This document shows positions 12,311-24,295 of a DNA stretch of 64,000 nt, piece after piece (positions within the stretch are counted from its first letter, which is position 1; each line of letters begins with the position of its first letter). The DNA comes from Botryotinia globosa. Lineage: Eukaryota > Ascomycota > Leotiomycetes > Helotiales > Sclerotiniaceae. The notes beneath the pieces were generated by a model. It had not been told where the DNA came from. It saw only the letters and a program-made list of their open reading frames with translations, and did no database searches. The position numbers and the translations under genes were made by a program. The stretch lies in contig RCSZ01000001.1 of assembly GCA_014898425.1 (NCBI GenBank), positions 2,294,001 to 2,358,000 of the forward strand. The letters are read 5' to 3'.

Positions 12311-14843
12311 ATTCGCAATCTTATGATATGGGATTACTCAAGAGTAGCGCTTTGCACGAACAGGACGACAATGTTGTAAGCATTGTAAGATCGATGCTCC
12401 AGTAGTTGAGAAGAATAACTTCAACTGTCTGAATCGCAAATGAACAATCATCAAGGATATTGACGGTTAAGTTCAGACGAGTTAAGTTAACTTCCAAGGT
12501 TAAGTTAAGTTGAGTTCGGGCAGGCGAGAAGCCGCAAACTTGGCTATCAGCCCAAGTAAGCGGGACACACTAATACTCCACAGTGCCGATAAGGACCCAT
12601 AAGGGGGATAGAAAACCAAACTTTAACTATTTAACTAAAAGCTACATATGCAAACTAGTAATTTATGACGATAAGAGCTCTAGAATTTCGAAATCTTCTT
12701 TTCTAATAAGAACGAACTCTGACTCTCAGAATGACTTTCCCATATCAAGGTCAACAGTATCCAGAGTCTTCAAGAAGTGTCGAATCTATATATCTGTCAA
12801 GTGTCTACTCCTTTCCAGCTTATGCACACCCTTAGATGTGCGGCATATCCTTGCTAAATCCATGCCAAATATATGCCAAATCAATCAATATGTGATAACA
12901 GTACCGATACCATATTGCCCCAGGTCCTGCGGAGTACGTTGTAGCTTCCTCTTCCAAACCATTTCCACTCAGACCTAACGACACATACCAACTTGGAAGT
13001 TTGTACTTCTTTCCATTTGTGTTATATCCCACCGACTTTGATTTCGAGTCTACAATAACATCCCGTTCAATCGCTAAAGCTTCAATCTCCACCCTGTTGA
13101 CATGGCTGACTTTGACAATTGGTAGCGAATGACAAGCAGAATGGGTCTTGATTGGTTCCGGAATCATGGTCACAAGAGCTACCTTCCCCTAGGAATATGC
13201 TTGGTCTCCGGCCTTTTTGGCTTTCTTTTACTAAATAATTGCTCTCGCCAGATTTGATGTGATGGATACCATTTTGCATTTTGGATGACTTAGAGGAGCA
13301 TAGTGAAGAACATCATAACTAGTCCTCCATTACGGAGTATGGGGATAGTCTAATTGATCTCCACATCTCTACCATGTCCAAATCAGGGTACCGTCAGACT
13401 TCTGGAGAAGTTCTAGCCCGCATGATCAGGGCAGAAACAATTAGTGGACTTCCGGGGAGCGCCAGTGTCTGCGACCCCAGTCAGTCAATATATTGCGTCT
13501 CCCGTTTGATGCGCCGGCATTGCCAAACAAGGAAGCAATCTTTGGAAGATGGAAAAGCCATTTTTTACTTTTGTTGTCCACAAGAATTCTTCAGCCTAGC
13601 ACGCAACGTCCTGAATAAGTCATTTGTTTGCTTTTTCGGATTCTCAGAGCTACACTTCTTTAAGATACGTCCGGCCAACGACCCTAGGAGTTAAGAATTT
13701 GGAAAAGAACGCTATGAATCATGCGCGAATCGTGAGCAATCATGTTGATTACAGCATATGCGTAATCTTCTTCTCATGCTCTAACCTTCTTACGGAGGGC
13801 AAGTGCGTCCTATTCTCCCACCCGCAGATAGGTTCGTTCTATTTCTATCCCAGCTATGCTATTACAGTTGCATTATCTAAATATATCTGAACAAATACAA
13901 TAAGATAGAATGCCTAGTGGTACACAGGCTCGAGACTGGTACGGTTAGAATGATCTCCTTGCAAAGGCGTATAATATCCTGTGCAATTGCGTTGAGAGAG
14001 GACATCGCGTATCAGAGATACCTTGAACATCGAGAGATACCTAGGTAAAGTCTGCAGGTCTTCTTGTCTATGCCATGACCACATGATTTTCCATTATTGA
14101 GTAATGGCATGTTGCTTTACTAAACTAGTAGGGTTGCAAATTCGCTACTCAAACCGAATTGATTTCAACCAAACGATAAATCGACTATTGTTCAGCTTAA
14201 CTGGGGACGTCCTGCGATACCTTGTCGCCAATTAACCTTAAGGACATTCGCGACATCATCAATTCCCCTTTGTTCTCGCTTATGGAATTCAATGAAGGGG
14301 GTACAGGGACGCGTCTATTGAATCGGTTAGAATAAGATATCTTTAGGCACTCCAACCTACATTGAAAACGCGATACATCGATAAAGACACCTATATGTAT
14401 ACTTTTCAAATAATCGAGGGTTGTAATCCCCTCAAGTTGTTACCAGAAGATATGAACGATATTCCATGTCATGTAGTGATCGTGGTGCTTTGAGATAGAA
14501 TGGGATTATTTTCACCTCGCACTTCCTTATGCCGGTTCTACCTTCCCATCCGTTCCATAAAGATGCTTCGAATAATTCATCACGAGTTCAAAGACACAGG
14601 TAAGAAAATGAAGTGTAATATAGAAACGAATTGCTATTTGATTCAATGCATGTACATCGCGTGTGGTGTCCAATCTATAATAAGCAAGCACACCAGGATA
14701 TCCTCGTAAAACCAAAACCAAACACACTTATGCAAATCCATCCATCTTGTCTCCGTCTTCGCATTACCAAAATGTTCATGACTTCGTAAATAACCCCTAC
14801 GCTCGCTCTTTTTAAACCCACTTCCCTCAAAAAGAAAATAGTA
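12311..14843. other. Intergenic, 2.5 kb, no secure gene
   Basis: The left part is the promoter side of the VIB-1-like gene and has an imperfect GTTAAGTT-rich patch at about 12465-12510. A minus-strand frame at 12832-13173 (113 codons, with an overlapping frame at 13082-13279) has fairly protein-like composition, but no domain and no clean splice join was found, so it is not called. Nothing else is recognisable. Confidence 0.45.
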
Positions 14844-17301
14844 TCAATCCTGATACCTCTCATCCACAAATCTCGGATGAGGCAATATGTAACCGTCGTA
14901 ACGTTCGCCTCTACTCTCCTCGCTACTACTAACACTCGTACTTGGGCTTACCAACCCACTGCTTTCTGCTAAACCTGTCATTTCCTCATCAATACCAGCG
15001 GCTATTCTCCCATTAGTCCTACTTCCTGTCCCCTCAATTCCAAATCCAGTGCCCCCTCCAAGCCCCATGCCCATTCCTATGCTTCCAAATCCAGTGGGTA
15101 GACTTCCGCCTACAAAGCCTAACGGGTTGCCAGACACTCTTCTTGGGCCCCCATTTGCCTCCATTCCTTCTCCTACACTCCCCACTCTACTCAAAGCTGG
15201 CTTCTCAGGTAGCCCCTTTAATAACCCTGTACTCGTATCCAACATACCCATAGCCCATCTTGTCAGCTCGCCTCCTTTACAGCTGACTCCTAACGTCCAC
15301 CTATATTCTCCCAACCTCCTTCTATACCACTCAGCCTCCTCTCTTCCTGGCGCTGTCGCCCACAACAAAGATCCAAAAGTTCCTATCAGCGCAAAGTTTG
15401 TCTTACTTGCGAAGTACCAGAAGGACCTCAGATGACTAGTCGTGAGCCGGTTCACAAAATCCATGGCGGATATTAAGCGGGTTTTTGCTGCACTACGGCA
15501 GATGTGCTGGATGTAAGGATCTGGCTGGACAGGAGACGATTGTCCTTCGATTTTAATATGGGAGTGCGAGGAGTTCGGAGGAGGCGTCAAGGAACGGATG
15601 ATGCGACGATGAAGGGTGATTTCCGTCGCAAAATACGCGAGATGCAGGAAGCCGGTGGAGGATAAGGATAATTTCGACGAGGTGGGAGGAGCGTCCATAC
15701 GAAGACAGGCAGGTAGTGCCGAATACCAATCTTTGAGTTTAAGCTGTACTGGCTTCGCGAGCTGAAGGACAAGCACTGTGCCTTGAGCTCCAGCATTAGC
15801 CACATTAGACATAGCGGATAGCGTGTAGAAAGTATCTAAAACTTCGGAGAGAATCAGAGAGAGGGCTATCATTTGACAGAAAAGTTGTCTGCCGCGATCG
15901 TGTTCGGCACTTTGCTCATCATTAGTCTCATCATGTTCGATATCCGGAAAATCATTCTGGGATAAGGGAAGAACAGCCCAGTTCGTAGCGAAAATATGGG
16001 ACGGGCGTCCATGCACTAATGATCCCCATTTATCTTGCATATATAATGCCCAAGCGAGACGTTTGCGGAGTCCGCGCTCCCACGGCGGGATTTTCCAATT
16101 CGAACAGTCGAGATGAAGACCTAATTCTTGGGAAATTGCTACGAGTTGTGCGGTTGGTGCCCATTGATCACCTTCTGGGGCTTGGGATAGGAGGAGTCCG
16201 GCTTGTACGGTCGATAGTTTGGGTCTGTTCATGGCATCCGATAATGTCACCCTCGCTAATCTTTCCAGTTCCTTGAGGTCGGGCCTAGGCAGATGTGCAA
16301 GTTCTTCACTGTGGTCCCACCAATTGATCGCAAGAATATATACGGCAGCCAAAAGAGGCGGAGAAAACTCTCGGTAAGATCTGTTGTACTTCTCCCAAAA
16401 TACATTCTTCTGAAGGATGGGAAAATTTGGATGAATGATACGGAAATATAAATCCAGCAGTATGGGACCGTGTGGCGCCACCAGATCTTCGATCGCATCC
16501 ACATCTTCAATTTGATGTTCATGACCGGGTGTCGTATGATCCGGACGCATTAAAAACGTATCAACATCGCTCACTTTTCTCAAGGTTCCTCTCGATAACA
16601 AACTCTCATCTTGTGGATCAAATGGTGACAAATCAATGAGTGAGGGCTCGAAGTCTGTAGTTGGACCAATATATTGACTGAATCGATCATGCTGTAACCC
16701 CAAAGTTCGCTTTAACAACGTTGGGCCCCCGATATTTGCCAAATCCTCGGTCAGTGAATTGGTAGCACCAGTACTAGATATGCTAGCCTCGTGGGGTCTG
16801 GACCTTTCGAAATTCCTATCAGGAGATCTGCGAACCTGTCAGCCGTGATTTAACAACACACAAATTATTAAAACATCATTTTACATACCTTCTTTTTGCA
16901 ATGGATTCTTCCTTCCCATCCGTATTCAATTTTCTCTTCCTAGGCTGCGGACTTGACAGAAAGGTGCAATCCTGAGAATGAAATTGACAAAGAACACACG
17001 TGGACTGCCCCTCATTGATCACACATCTACTCTTCCTCCTCCTACAAGCATCACATGGTCTATCCTTTCGACTTCTCATGTTATTTCCCAGATCCATCGA
17101 TGCCACACTACTCATACTCGTTGACAAACTAGAGATATCTCTGCCGTTTGATGAATTATTGGGAGTATCGAGAATTGTATCTAGATGAGGTTTCTTGGAA
17201 GCAATGGCAATTGGGGCAGTACGTGCTATAGAAGTTGGAGTCGACATGATAGCCACTGCGTTACAAGATTCTAGTGGAACAATCTCCGCCGAGATCGTCA
17301 A
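14844..17301 (-). CDS. Zn2Cys6 transcription factor, TamA/DAL81-like
   Basis: Two minus-strand exons, 17301-16889 and 16827-14844, separated by a 61-nt intron (GTATGT donor, GCTGAC branch, CAG acceptor), encode 798 residues. Around residue 82 the binuclear cluster reads CDACRRRKSRC-x8-CVLC-x6-C, with spacing CX2CX6CX8CX2CX6C. It is followed by basic PRKRK. The middle region (PHGPILLDLYFRIIHPNFPIL to KIPPWERGLRKRLAWALY) is the fungal-specific transcription factor domain (Fungal_trans). The C-terminus is Gly/Met-rich and then Ser-rich. The CVLCQFHSQDC form of the finger and the NRxxFxR-type linker resemble A. nidulans TamA and yeast DAL81/UGA35, co-activators of nitrogen catabolic genes. The fold is certain, the subgroup likely. 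The first ATG of the frame was chosen as start; ATG 17247 is an in-frame alternative. Confidence 0.85.
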
Positions 17302-20300
17302 CGACCAGGTTCCGTAAGTCTGTGTGAACCCGATGACCTGCTCTAGACCCTGGGGTTGGTACCGCCGATACTGCAGCTGCCAGGGAAGATGGATGAGAAA
17401 CGGGATTTTTGGCGTAGTCCCCTGTTCTCGGAGAAGCGCGATGGGCGGCCGAGAATATGATAGCGTATAGGAACGGTCTAGTAATGCACAAAGCTACCTC
17501 AAAGGGGAAGTCCAGCAAGATAGAAGAAGATATGATACTCCAAAAGATGTGAGTGGTTTGAAGGATGGATTATCAGATACGCTTATCGATGTGAATCTCC
17601 ACTCTATTGCCTGTCAGATATCTCTTGTATGCTTGAATCCCGCAATCCGGATATTCTTAAAAGAGCTTATCGGAGTTTGAGGTGGGAAAATTGTGGTGTC
17701 GTCTGCACTGCGAATCTGCAAGTTCCCGGTCTGTGTTGAACGGGGAGATAAGAAGAAAGCTTGGGTATGGTAAAACCAACCGCAAACAGAATAATTTTAC
17801 TGATAATGGTAAATATTAAAAGCCTTTTATTCACTCCAAGAGTTTTCTTCTCCCTGTATGTCCGAAAGACTCAAGTTGGCCTGAAACTTAAAGAGAATTG
17901 TTAAAGTTGCTGACTAGATTCAGTGACTATCACTACTGCATGTGCCAGCTAGTGATTGAAGCAGGATAAGATGATGGATAGATTCCCACGTCATTGGTGA
18001 GGAAAGGGATTCAACGGGAGCGTATTGGAAATTTCAGAAACACTGAGTGATCTTGGTAAGAAGAACTTAATGAAAAGAAAGAGAAGGAGATTAGAAGCTT
18101 AGGAGATATGGAGAGATGGAGATGAAAGCTAGATCTGCATTTACTAGAAACAGTACTTTCGTAAGAGAAGCCCAGAATCCGGATGATATTGGCCGAAATG
18201 TTATCAAACTAGATGATAATAATAGGAGAAACTGAGTAAGTGAGTAAGTTAAATGGTTAGCAGGACAAATAGCTAGCTAGTTAATCCCGCGTTGTCAACA
18301 CGTTCTCCCATGTTTTAAAGACGTAGCTTTGGCGTCCTTTTTTTTTCATGCTGCAAGATAAGGCGAAGGGACCAATATAAGATCCCACCGATATCTCTAT
18401 CAAACAGAAATAATTATTTTTACATTAATCTACTAATCCGTACCTCGCATCTGCATTGCCGGTACGATGGGCACATCCACATCCAACCCTAGAAGAGTTT
18501 GAGTAACGGTAAGCTACGTAGGTTTGGTAACTTTTTGATAAGTTCGTCTAGTCTATAACGTAGAGAACGTAGACAATGAGCATTTTCCTGGCTGTTGACT
18601 AATATTTGGTCATCAATGTTGGAAAAGCTACACAGAGATTGGAAGCTTTCCGACTTCCCCTACTCGAGTAAATCTCGTTTGAGTCGGCTTGACTCTTTTC
18701 GATGCTCACGCTTTGATTAACTTAAAGTCCCAGACATACTTAGAACATAGTTTTAATGACACCAGAATATGTATGAATATGCATCTTCAATGAGCTATCC
18801 ACGTGGACGTAACCAATCAACATATCTTATACGTAATTTTTTGAAACGCAAAACCTTTCATTGGATACATGTGAAGAATTACTTAAAACTTATGGAGTTT
18901 GTAACATCCCATGCATCCCATCTATTTCTCAATCTATTTATCTATTTCGACATTTCAACCACTCAACGTACGGCATTTCCTTATCGTCTCTCAAACATCC
19001 TATCACTTGGATCCTTGTTGCTGCTGCCCCCCTTTCGGCTACCCAAGTTATGATGCTATCCTGACTTTATACATATGCTAAGTTGCTCAGCCACTTAGCC
19101 AAGCGAGCCAAGGTATAGTCAAAGATATCTTTGCAGAGTATGGTATGGGTAATAGGTATAGCGGCAGCATGGGCTCCATACGTACATTACGGTACATATC
19201 TATCCAGATCCAAGCAATGATGTTGATATATCTAATGATCTAATCTAAACATGATCTTCTAACCCCACAACACACGACCCCTCTAGTGCATGATTATTGC
19301 TAAAAGAAACCTCCCAAGCCCTCCATACCCCGGTAGCGATTGGTCATACATCAGTTAAACTTCCATTCATCTTTCCAGCAGTTCCTACTCCATGCTAATT
19401 CAGCATATTGAATTGCCAACATGTGAGGAAAACTCTCATGGCCCTTTTCGTGGGTGGTTAAATTGTTATGTAATTCCGAGATTGACGCACATCTGAATTG
19501 CACTTTGAAATTGTTTTGTGTCACATAATTCGGGTGGCTTGATTGTGAAGGAAGTGGGATTTTGGGGGGGGGGTTGTGCGATGTCCAGATTTGCAGTCAT
19601 AACAACATGCGTGATCGGAGTATCTAAGAGAGTCCTGGAAAAAGCCAAACGCCGAATGATTATTGGGGATAAGGCGGTGAGATTCTACAAAGATGATGTT
19701 CTTTCGTTGCTGTTGCATTACTGCATGCTGACGGTACATATCAATCTCTTACCTCATTGATTGAAACCGAATGTCACTGACAGTCGATTTCGGAAATTGC
19801 GCGTGGGAGAAAATCGAAGTTTTCGTGGAGAAAGAGCGGTATGCTATGGTAGTGGTAGTGGTATTTTAGGTAAGAGTTAGGCATGCAAAAGCAAAGTTCA
19901 GTGGTGTATTACTCCGTACATGAAAGACGTGTAACATCACCAAGCTTCGTCGGCAGCGATGCTGCGTTGCTGCGTTGCTGGTGGCCATTACCGCTGCCCA
20001 ACTGTGGATGAAATACTTCCGAGCAGCTGGCTTATTGTACCGGAAACCTCCGGAACGCTTTCGAGGAGGAACTGTCAACGCGACATTAAAAGGATCTCAT
20101 TCGTTGCTCTGGTGCTCCATGCTCTCAGATATCAAGAATATCAAGAATATCAAGAAAAGTCAACAGCGGGGCGACAAGTATTGTACCCCGCATTCGTGAA
20201 TCACGCATGAACCACGATAAGCAGTCTCTTATCGTTCCACAAGCACCGCATTGGAACTTGACTCGGAGTCTTAAATAAAACGACATCGTCAGGACGCAGC

Positions 20301-21768
20301 AGTGTAGATCCTTAAGGATCAAGATGAACAGCAAGAGTATTCCCGCTAAACAAGATGTGAGGCGACATTCCAAAGGCGACGGCCGAGGATTACTAGATCT
20401 TTCTATTGCCTCTTTTCGAATCTGTCATTTATGCACGTCATATTGTACAACACTTGAAGCCAAGACCTATTGATCATATCATTTGCACCAAGAAGCTCTC
20501 GAAAAGCAATCTAGTCCTGCAAAACCTCTAGCGCGCGAGGCAGTATTACATGGCGGAACAATTTGAGGAACGGGCTTCAAGTAATTTTTCGGCTACCGGG
20601 TTGAAATCGTTCGATGTCTTCTGCGAGACGATCAATTGTAAAGTGAGTGCAAAAACCCCAGGGGTTGGGTATCCGCATATGTATATCGTGTAGGGGTTGC
20701 TCGTATCTTGAGGAAAGTCTTGAGAACGATCTCAACTCTCTACCCTCCGAATATATTGGGACTGTCTGAACATCATGGCCCTTTATTCCATTGTATAAAA
20801 TACAGTTAAAGGTGAGAGATGTGAAGCAATGGAAATTAGAATATTTCAGAGGGGCGCTAGTGGCCGCTCCTGCCCCTTTTCGCCATTCTTCGCTTACTCT
20901 TTCATGGATGGGATCAATTGCATAATGTCATCTCTCCAATCTTATCATAGCGGTGTACTGGACTTTGGGTACTCAGATTGATGACTTCCGTATCTTATTA
21001 CTTACTTTGGTATTTGTGATTCTGTATTACTAGATGGTAAGTGAAATCAATGCAAATCGATCAAATAACGGCAAATTGAGCCCAACCAGGTCTGCATCAC
21101 CTCACGCGAGAATCCCGAATATTCATTCGACGTAAAGGGATTTCGAGATTTCAGAAGCGAACATCTTAACAGATAATCGAGCAAAGGTCGGGAGAGCTTT
21201 AGTATCAGAACGAGATTCCGAAAGTATTACTCGATTTCGTGAAGAAAAACTACCTACCTATAGAAAATGAGGGAATCTGGAAACACAGAGGGCAGGGTGG
21301 TAATTAGCATTAATCTCTCTCTACAAACTTTTTAAGTGCTTTTACAACAGTTTCAGACCAATACTAAACATGTCCCACACTCAACATCGCAGCGGTAGAT
21401 CAAGGGGGGTTGGGTCAATACCATCAGAATGTGTTGGGTATGGATTTCAACAGAACTTTCAAAAAAAGTTTTTTGTTTTACAAAAAATTAGGTTGTAGAG
21501 AAGCAGCCTGGTGAAAGGATTGCGCTTTCCTCAGCTCTGATGTCTCTGAGATGAGGAAAATCAAGTCTGACTTTATTGTCCTCGCGTTAAAGGGATTCCC
21601 ATAGTGTAGTTGGAGCAGAGGGTAAATGGTATATATCAGATGCAGGGTTATGTTCACAGGCAGGTATTCAAAAGGTCCCGAGATTTCGATAGCTAAAATC
21701 TATGAAATTGTTCAAATCAACTCTTGACTATCTCTAGCCATCTCTTATCAATCAACGCCATATGTCAT
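17302..21768. other. Gene-poor stretch, 4.5 kb
   Basis: The left part is the promoter region of the TamA-like gene. No frame longer than about 94 codons has a recognisable motif. Local features are a run of ten G at 19564-19573, a GCTGCGTT-like short repeat around 19965-19980, and three direct copies of ATATCAAGA near 20128-20157. The sequence could hold an unrecognised non-coding RNA or long promoter, but nothing shows it. Confidence 0.45.
20128..20158. repeat. Short tandem repeat (ATATCAAGA)3
   Basis: Three adjacent copies of a 9-mer in otherwise unannotated intergenic DNA. Confidence 0.8.
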
Positions 21769-23396
21769 CTAGGACTCAATGTTTTCACTTCTCTCTGCAA
21801 CCGCTCTTGCTTCCGCTTCTAACACTCTCCTCTCCTCCTCTGCTTTATCATCGTGAGTCTGATGACCGGCAAAAATAGCCAGTAGCCCTAGATAATAGAA
21901 GGCTTTGAGGATTCCCGCGGAGACAAATACAACACAGAAAATATTTTGTCCAGCCAACACGCCCGTGATGACTGGGCCAAGACTTTGCGCAGATGTCTTA
22001 ACGACATTCAAAAGTCCCATAACCGCAGTACGTTCGTGGGAATGTACGACTGCGGCGATAAAGGCAGCACGCGGTACTCCATCCATAGGTGATGTGGAGT
22101 GCCGGAGTATGAGAAAGATAATCGCAAATAGAAGGCTAGAAGGTACGGGGAGAGAAAGATAATCGCAAATAGAAGGCTAGAAGGTACGGGGATAAGAGCA
22201 AGAAATATAGTTGAGGGAAAATGGGTAAAAGCCATTGTCTGTTGATGGTACTGTGTTAGAAACAACTACATCATGAAAGGGATTGAAAGAATACCTTGTC
22301 ATTTCCAAAACGCTTTGCTGAAGATGGGGCAACTAGCATTGGGCAAGCTGATATAATACTCGTGGTGAAGAAAAGAGAGCCCAATTTCCCTTCTTCAATG
22401 CCAAACTTCTCATGGAAGAAATAAGTCACCCATGAGCTATGTTCCTCTAATTAGCTTAACGGGGCAAGTGTAGAATGGGATCAGGCCCACAGAGGTACAA
22501 GACCGGACGCAAAAGAATCAAGCCCCAGGAAGAGGCAAAGATTTAACACAATGTCCCTGCTCTCCTTACTTATATCGGGCAACTTTGAGACAAATAACCA
22601 TTTTTTCGTAGCAACAGCCTCTTCAGTTCCGTCGCCCAATAATGGAGCAATTTCCGGGTCCTCGACCGGTGAATATTTTTCCTCAATCTCCACTGCTTGA
22701 CTAAGTCCTACTGAAAGTAGAAATTTAATGAATCCAAACAGCGCGTAGCTCCAAAATACAGCTCGATAGGTATGTAGAGATATCAGTCCAGCCGCACTCA
22801 TTCCGCAAGTAATTGATGACCCAGCCAGAAACAACGAATCCAAACGCCTGGCCCGCTGTTCCTATCAACGAATACTACGCATATATGTCGCTTCGATTTG
22901 ATGCGGGGGTAAGTTGCGCAAGAGTGGATTATTCGATTGCTCTGAAGGGACATATTTCATTTCCACTTCGAACGTGATATCAGCACTTCTGAACGGCAAT
23001 AAATTAGACTGTATCATACCTGGGACTGATAACCCCCAAAATGGCAGCAGCAAGTAGACCCCAGTAGTTCTCACAAATCGCAAAAATAATACCGCTCCCC
23101 ATCATTAACCCTGAGCCCACCGCCAATATAGATTTCCTTCCTAGCGCATCTGCGAATAGTGTAAGAACAAAGCTAATCAATGTATCTCCAACCAATGTTA
23201 AAGCCATGAATACTCCTATCTTCGTCTTGGAGATTTGAAGTATAGACAGATATTCAACGAGAATGAGGGTAGCTGTGGCATATGCGAACATTCGGGCGAA
23301 GCGTTGAAGGCATAGAAGCTTTGTATCGAGGGGTGATTTGTAGAGTGATGAGGCCCACCTGGGCGATAAAAAACGATGGAAGTATCTCAAAACCAT
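21769..23396 (-). pseudogene. MFS transporter pseudogene with several independent lesions
   Basis: Recognisable exons: 23396-23020, 22965-22491, 22436-22295 and 22238-21769, with good 54-56 nt introns. The translation fits a 12-span major facilitator protein. Exon 1 has TKIGVFMALTLVGDTLISF and ADALGRKSILAVGSG, and exon 2 begins GNEICPFRAIE. Four lesions break it. An in-frame TAA at 22929-22931 replaces a Glu expected after FRAIE. An in-frame TAG at 22875-22877 sits where the family has Trp (IYA-stop-YSLIGTAG). A +1 or +4 frameshift at about 22766-22775 separates GWTDIST from YRAVFWSYAL. A perfect 41-bp tandem duplication at 22111-22192 shifts the frame between FAIIFL and RHSTSPMDGVPRAAF. Outside these points the coding sequence is well preserved, suggesting recent loss. 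The start ATG 23396 is the best fit to family N-termini; a frame starting at 23505 is an alternative. Substrate is unknown. Confidence 0.85.
22111..22192. repeat. Perfect 41-bp tandem duplication inside MFS pseudogene
   Basis: 22111-22151 and 22152-22192 are identical 41-mers beginning GAGAAAGATAATCG. Because 41 is not a multiple of three, the second copy shifts the reading frame. Reading with one copy restores the family-typical sequence on both sides. Confidence 0.97.
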
Positions 23397-24295
23397 TGTG
23401 AATTACCTTACTTGTGCCAGTCGTGAACAAAGGTTTGGAGGTGAGCTTGAGCTTTTGAGCTTGAGATTGAGATTGCGGATCTTCGGACTGTGGAAGAGTC
23501 AACATGAAACTTCATATATCTAAATTCTGACTGCAGATCGAAGAATAGGAGAAGAAGCAACAACAACAAATGATAGTGGTAATGGAAATGAAAATGAAAA
23601 TAGAAATGAAAATGAAAATAGAAATGAAGAGAGGATCTTTATGTCTCCAATTATCAGCTTGAGGTACAACAGAATTTCAAACGAAACCAACCTATCTATA
23701 GGTATCTATTAAGGGACGGGATAGGAATAATTTTCTCTCCCCAGTTTGAGACTGAAGCCTGAAATTAAGAGAGTTGTTAGGAGTCCATCATTGATAGCGA
23801 TGTCGACATTCTAGCACCATTTTCTGATAAGGTTAAGATTGACAACCGCGATACAAATTCATCCACGGCCGGTGAACAATTCTTTCCGGTAAATATAGGT
23901 ACACATTGTCAGATATGACAACACCTCGTCAATTGAGGTTAACTCACAGCATCATGGAAAAAGGCAAGGCAGATTTCCGACGAGCTACTTGTGCGGGAAA
24001 AAACAAATCGCAGTTTGTAAATCACGATGATAGGGGCCTTGCTTCCAAATTTCCAACAGAAAGAATGGCGTAGCTTTGATATGGCCATTTTATTCTACAA
24101 GCGTAGATTCAAGGGAGTCCTTGGCCTTGGGCATATTATCAATTTATCAGTCACCTTCCAGTAAGGGGCGATTCTCTTTGTGAGACATAGTCCAATGCGG
24201 AAACTGCATGCCGAAGATATCTTTGTTGTGAAAATTGATATCTTCATTTGATCTCATGTCAAAACCTGCAACATTTTCAGGCTTCAATCATCATC
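23397..24295. other. Intergenic, divergent promoter region
   Basis: This lies between the starts of the MFS pseudogene (minus) and the Lys-rich protein gene (plus). It contains an (A)nTG microsatellite at 23582-23630 made of GAAAATGAAAATAG-like units. TTTTCAG at 24274-24280 followed by GCTTC suggests a 5' leader intron for the downstream gene. Confidence 0.45.
23582..23630. repeat. Microsatellite, ATGAAA/ATAGAA units
   Basis: About eight imperfect 6-mers in tandem upstream of the MFS pseudogene. Confidence 0.8.

Noticed and set aside
12832..13279. Two overlapping minus frames with fairly protein-like composition
   Set aside because: No domain was recognised. Joining them through the GTAGCT donor and the AACAG acceptor gives a stop soon after, so no consistent gene model results.
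15049..15435. 128-codon plus-strand frame
   Set aside because: It is antisense to the Gly-rich C-terminus of the TamA-like gene.
19564..19573. Run of ten G as a possible quadruplex
   Set aside because: It is a single run without further G tracts nearby, so a four-tract quadruplex is not supported.
22865..23083. Separate 72-codon frame as an MFS exon
   Set aside because: It is the wrong frame. Splicing out 23019-22966 gives the family-typical GNEICPFRAIE sequence and reveals the nonsense codons.
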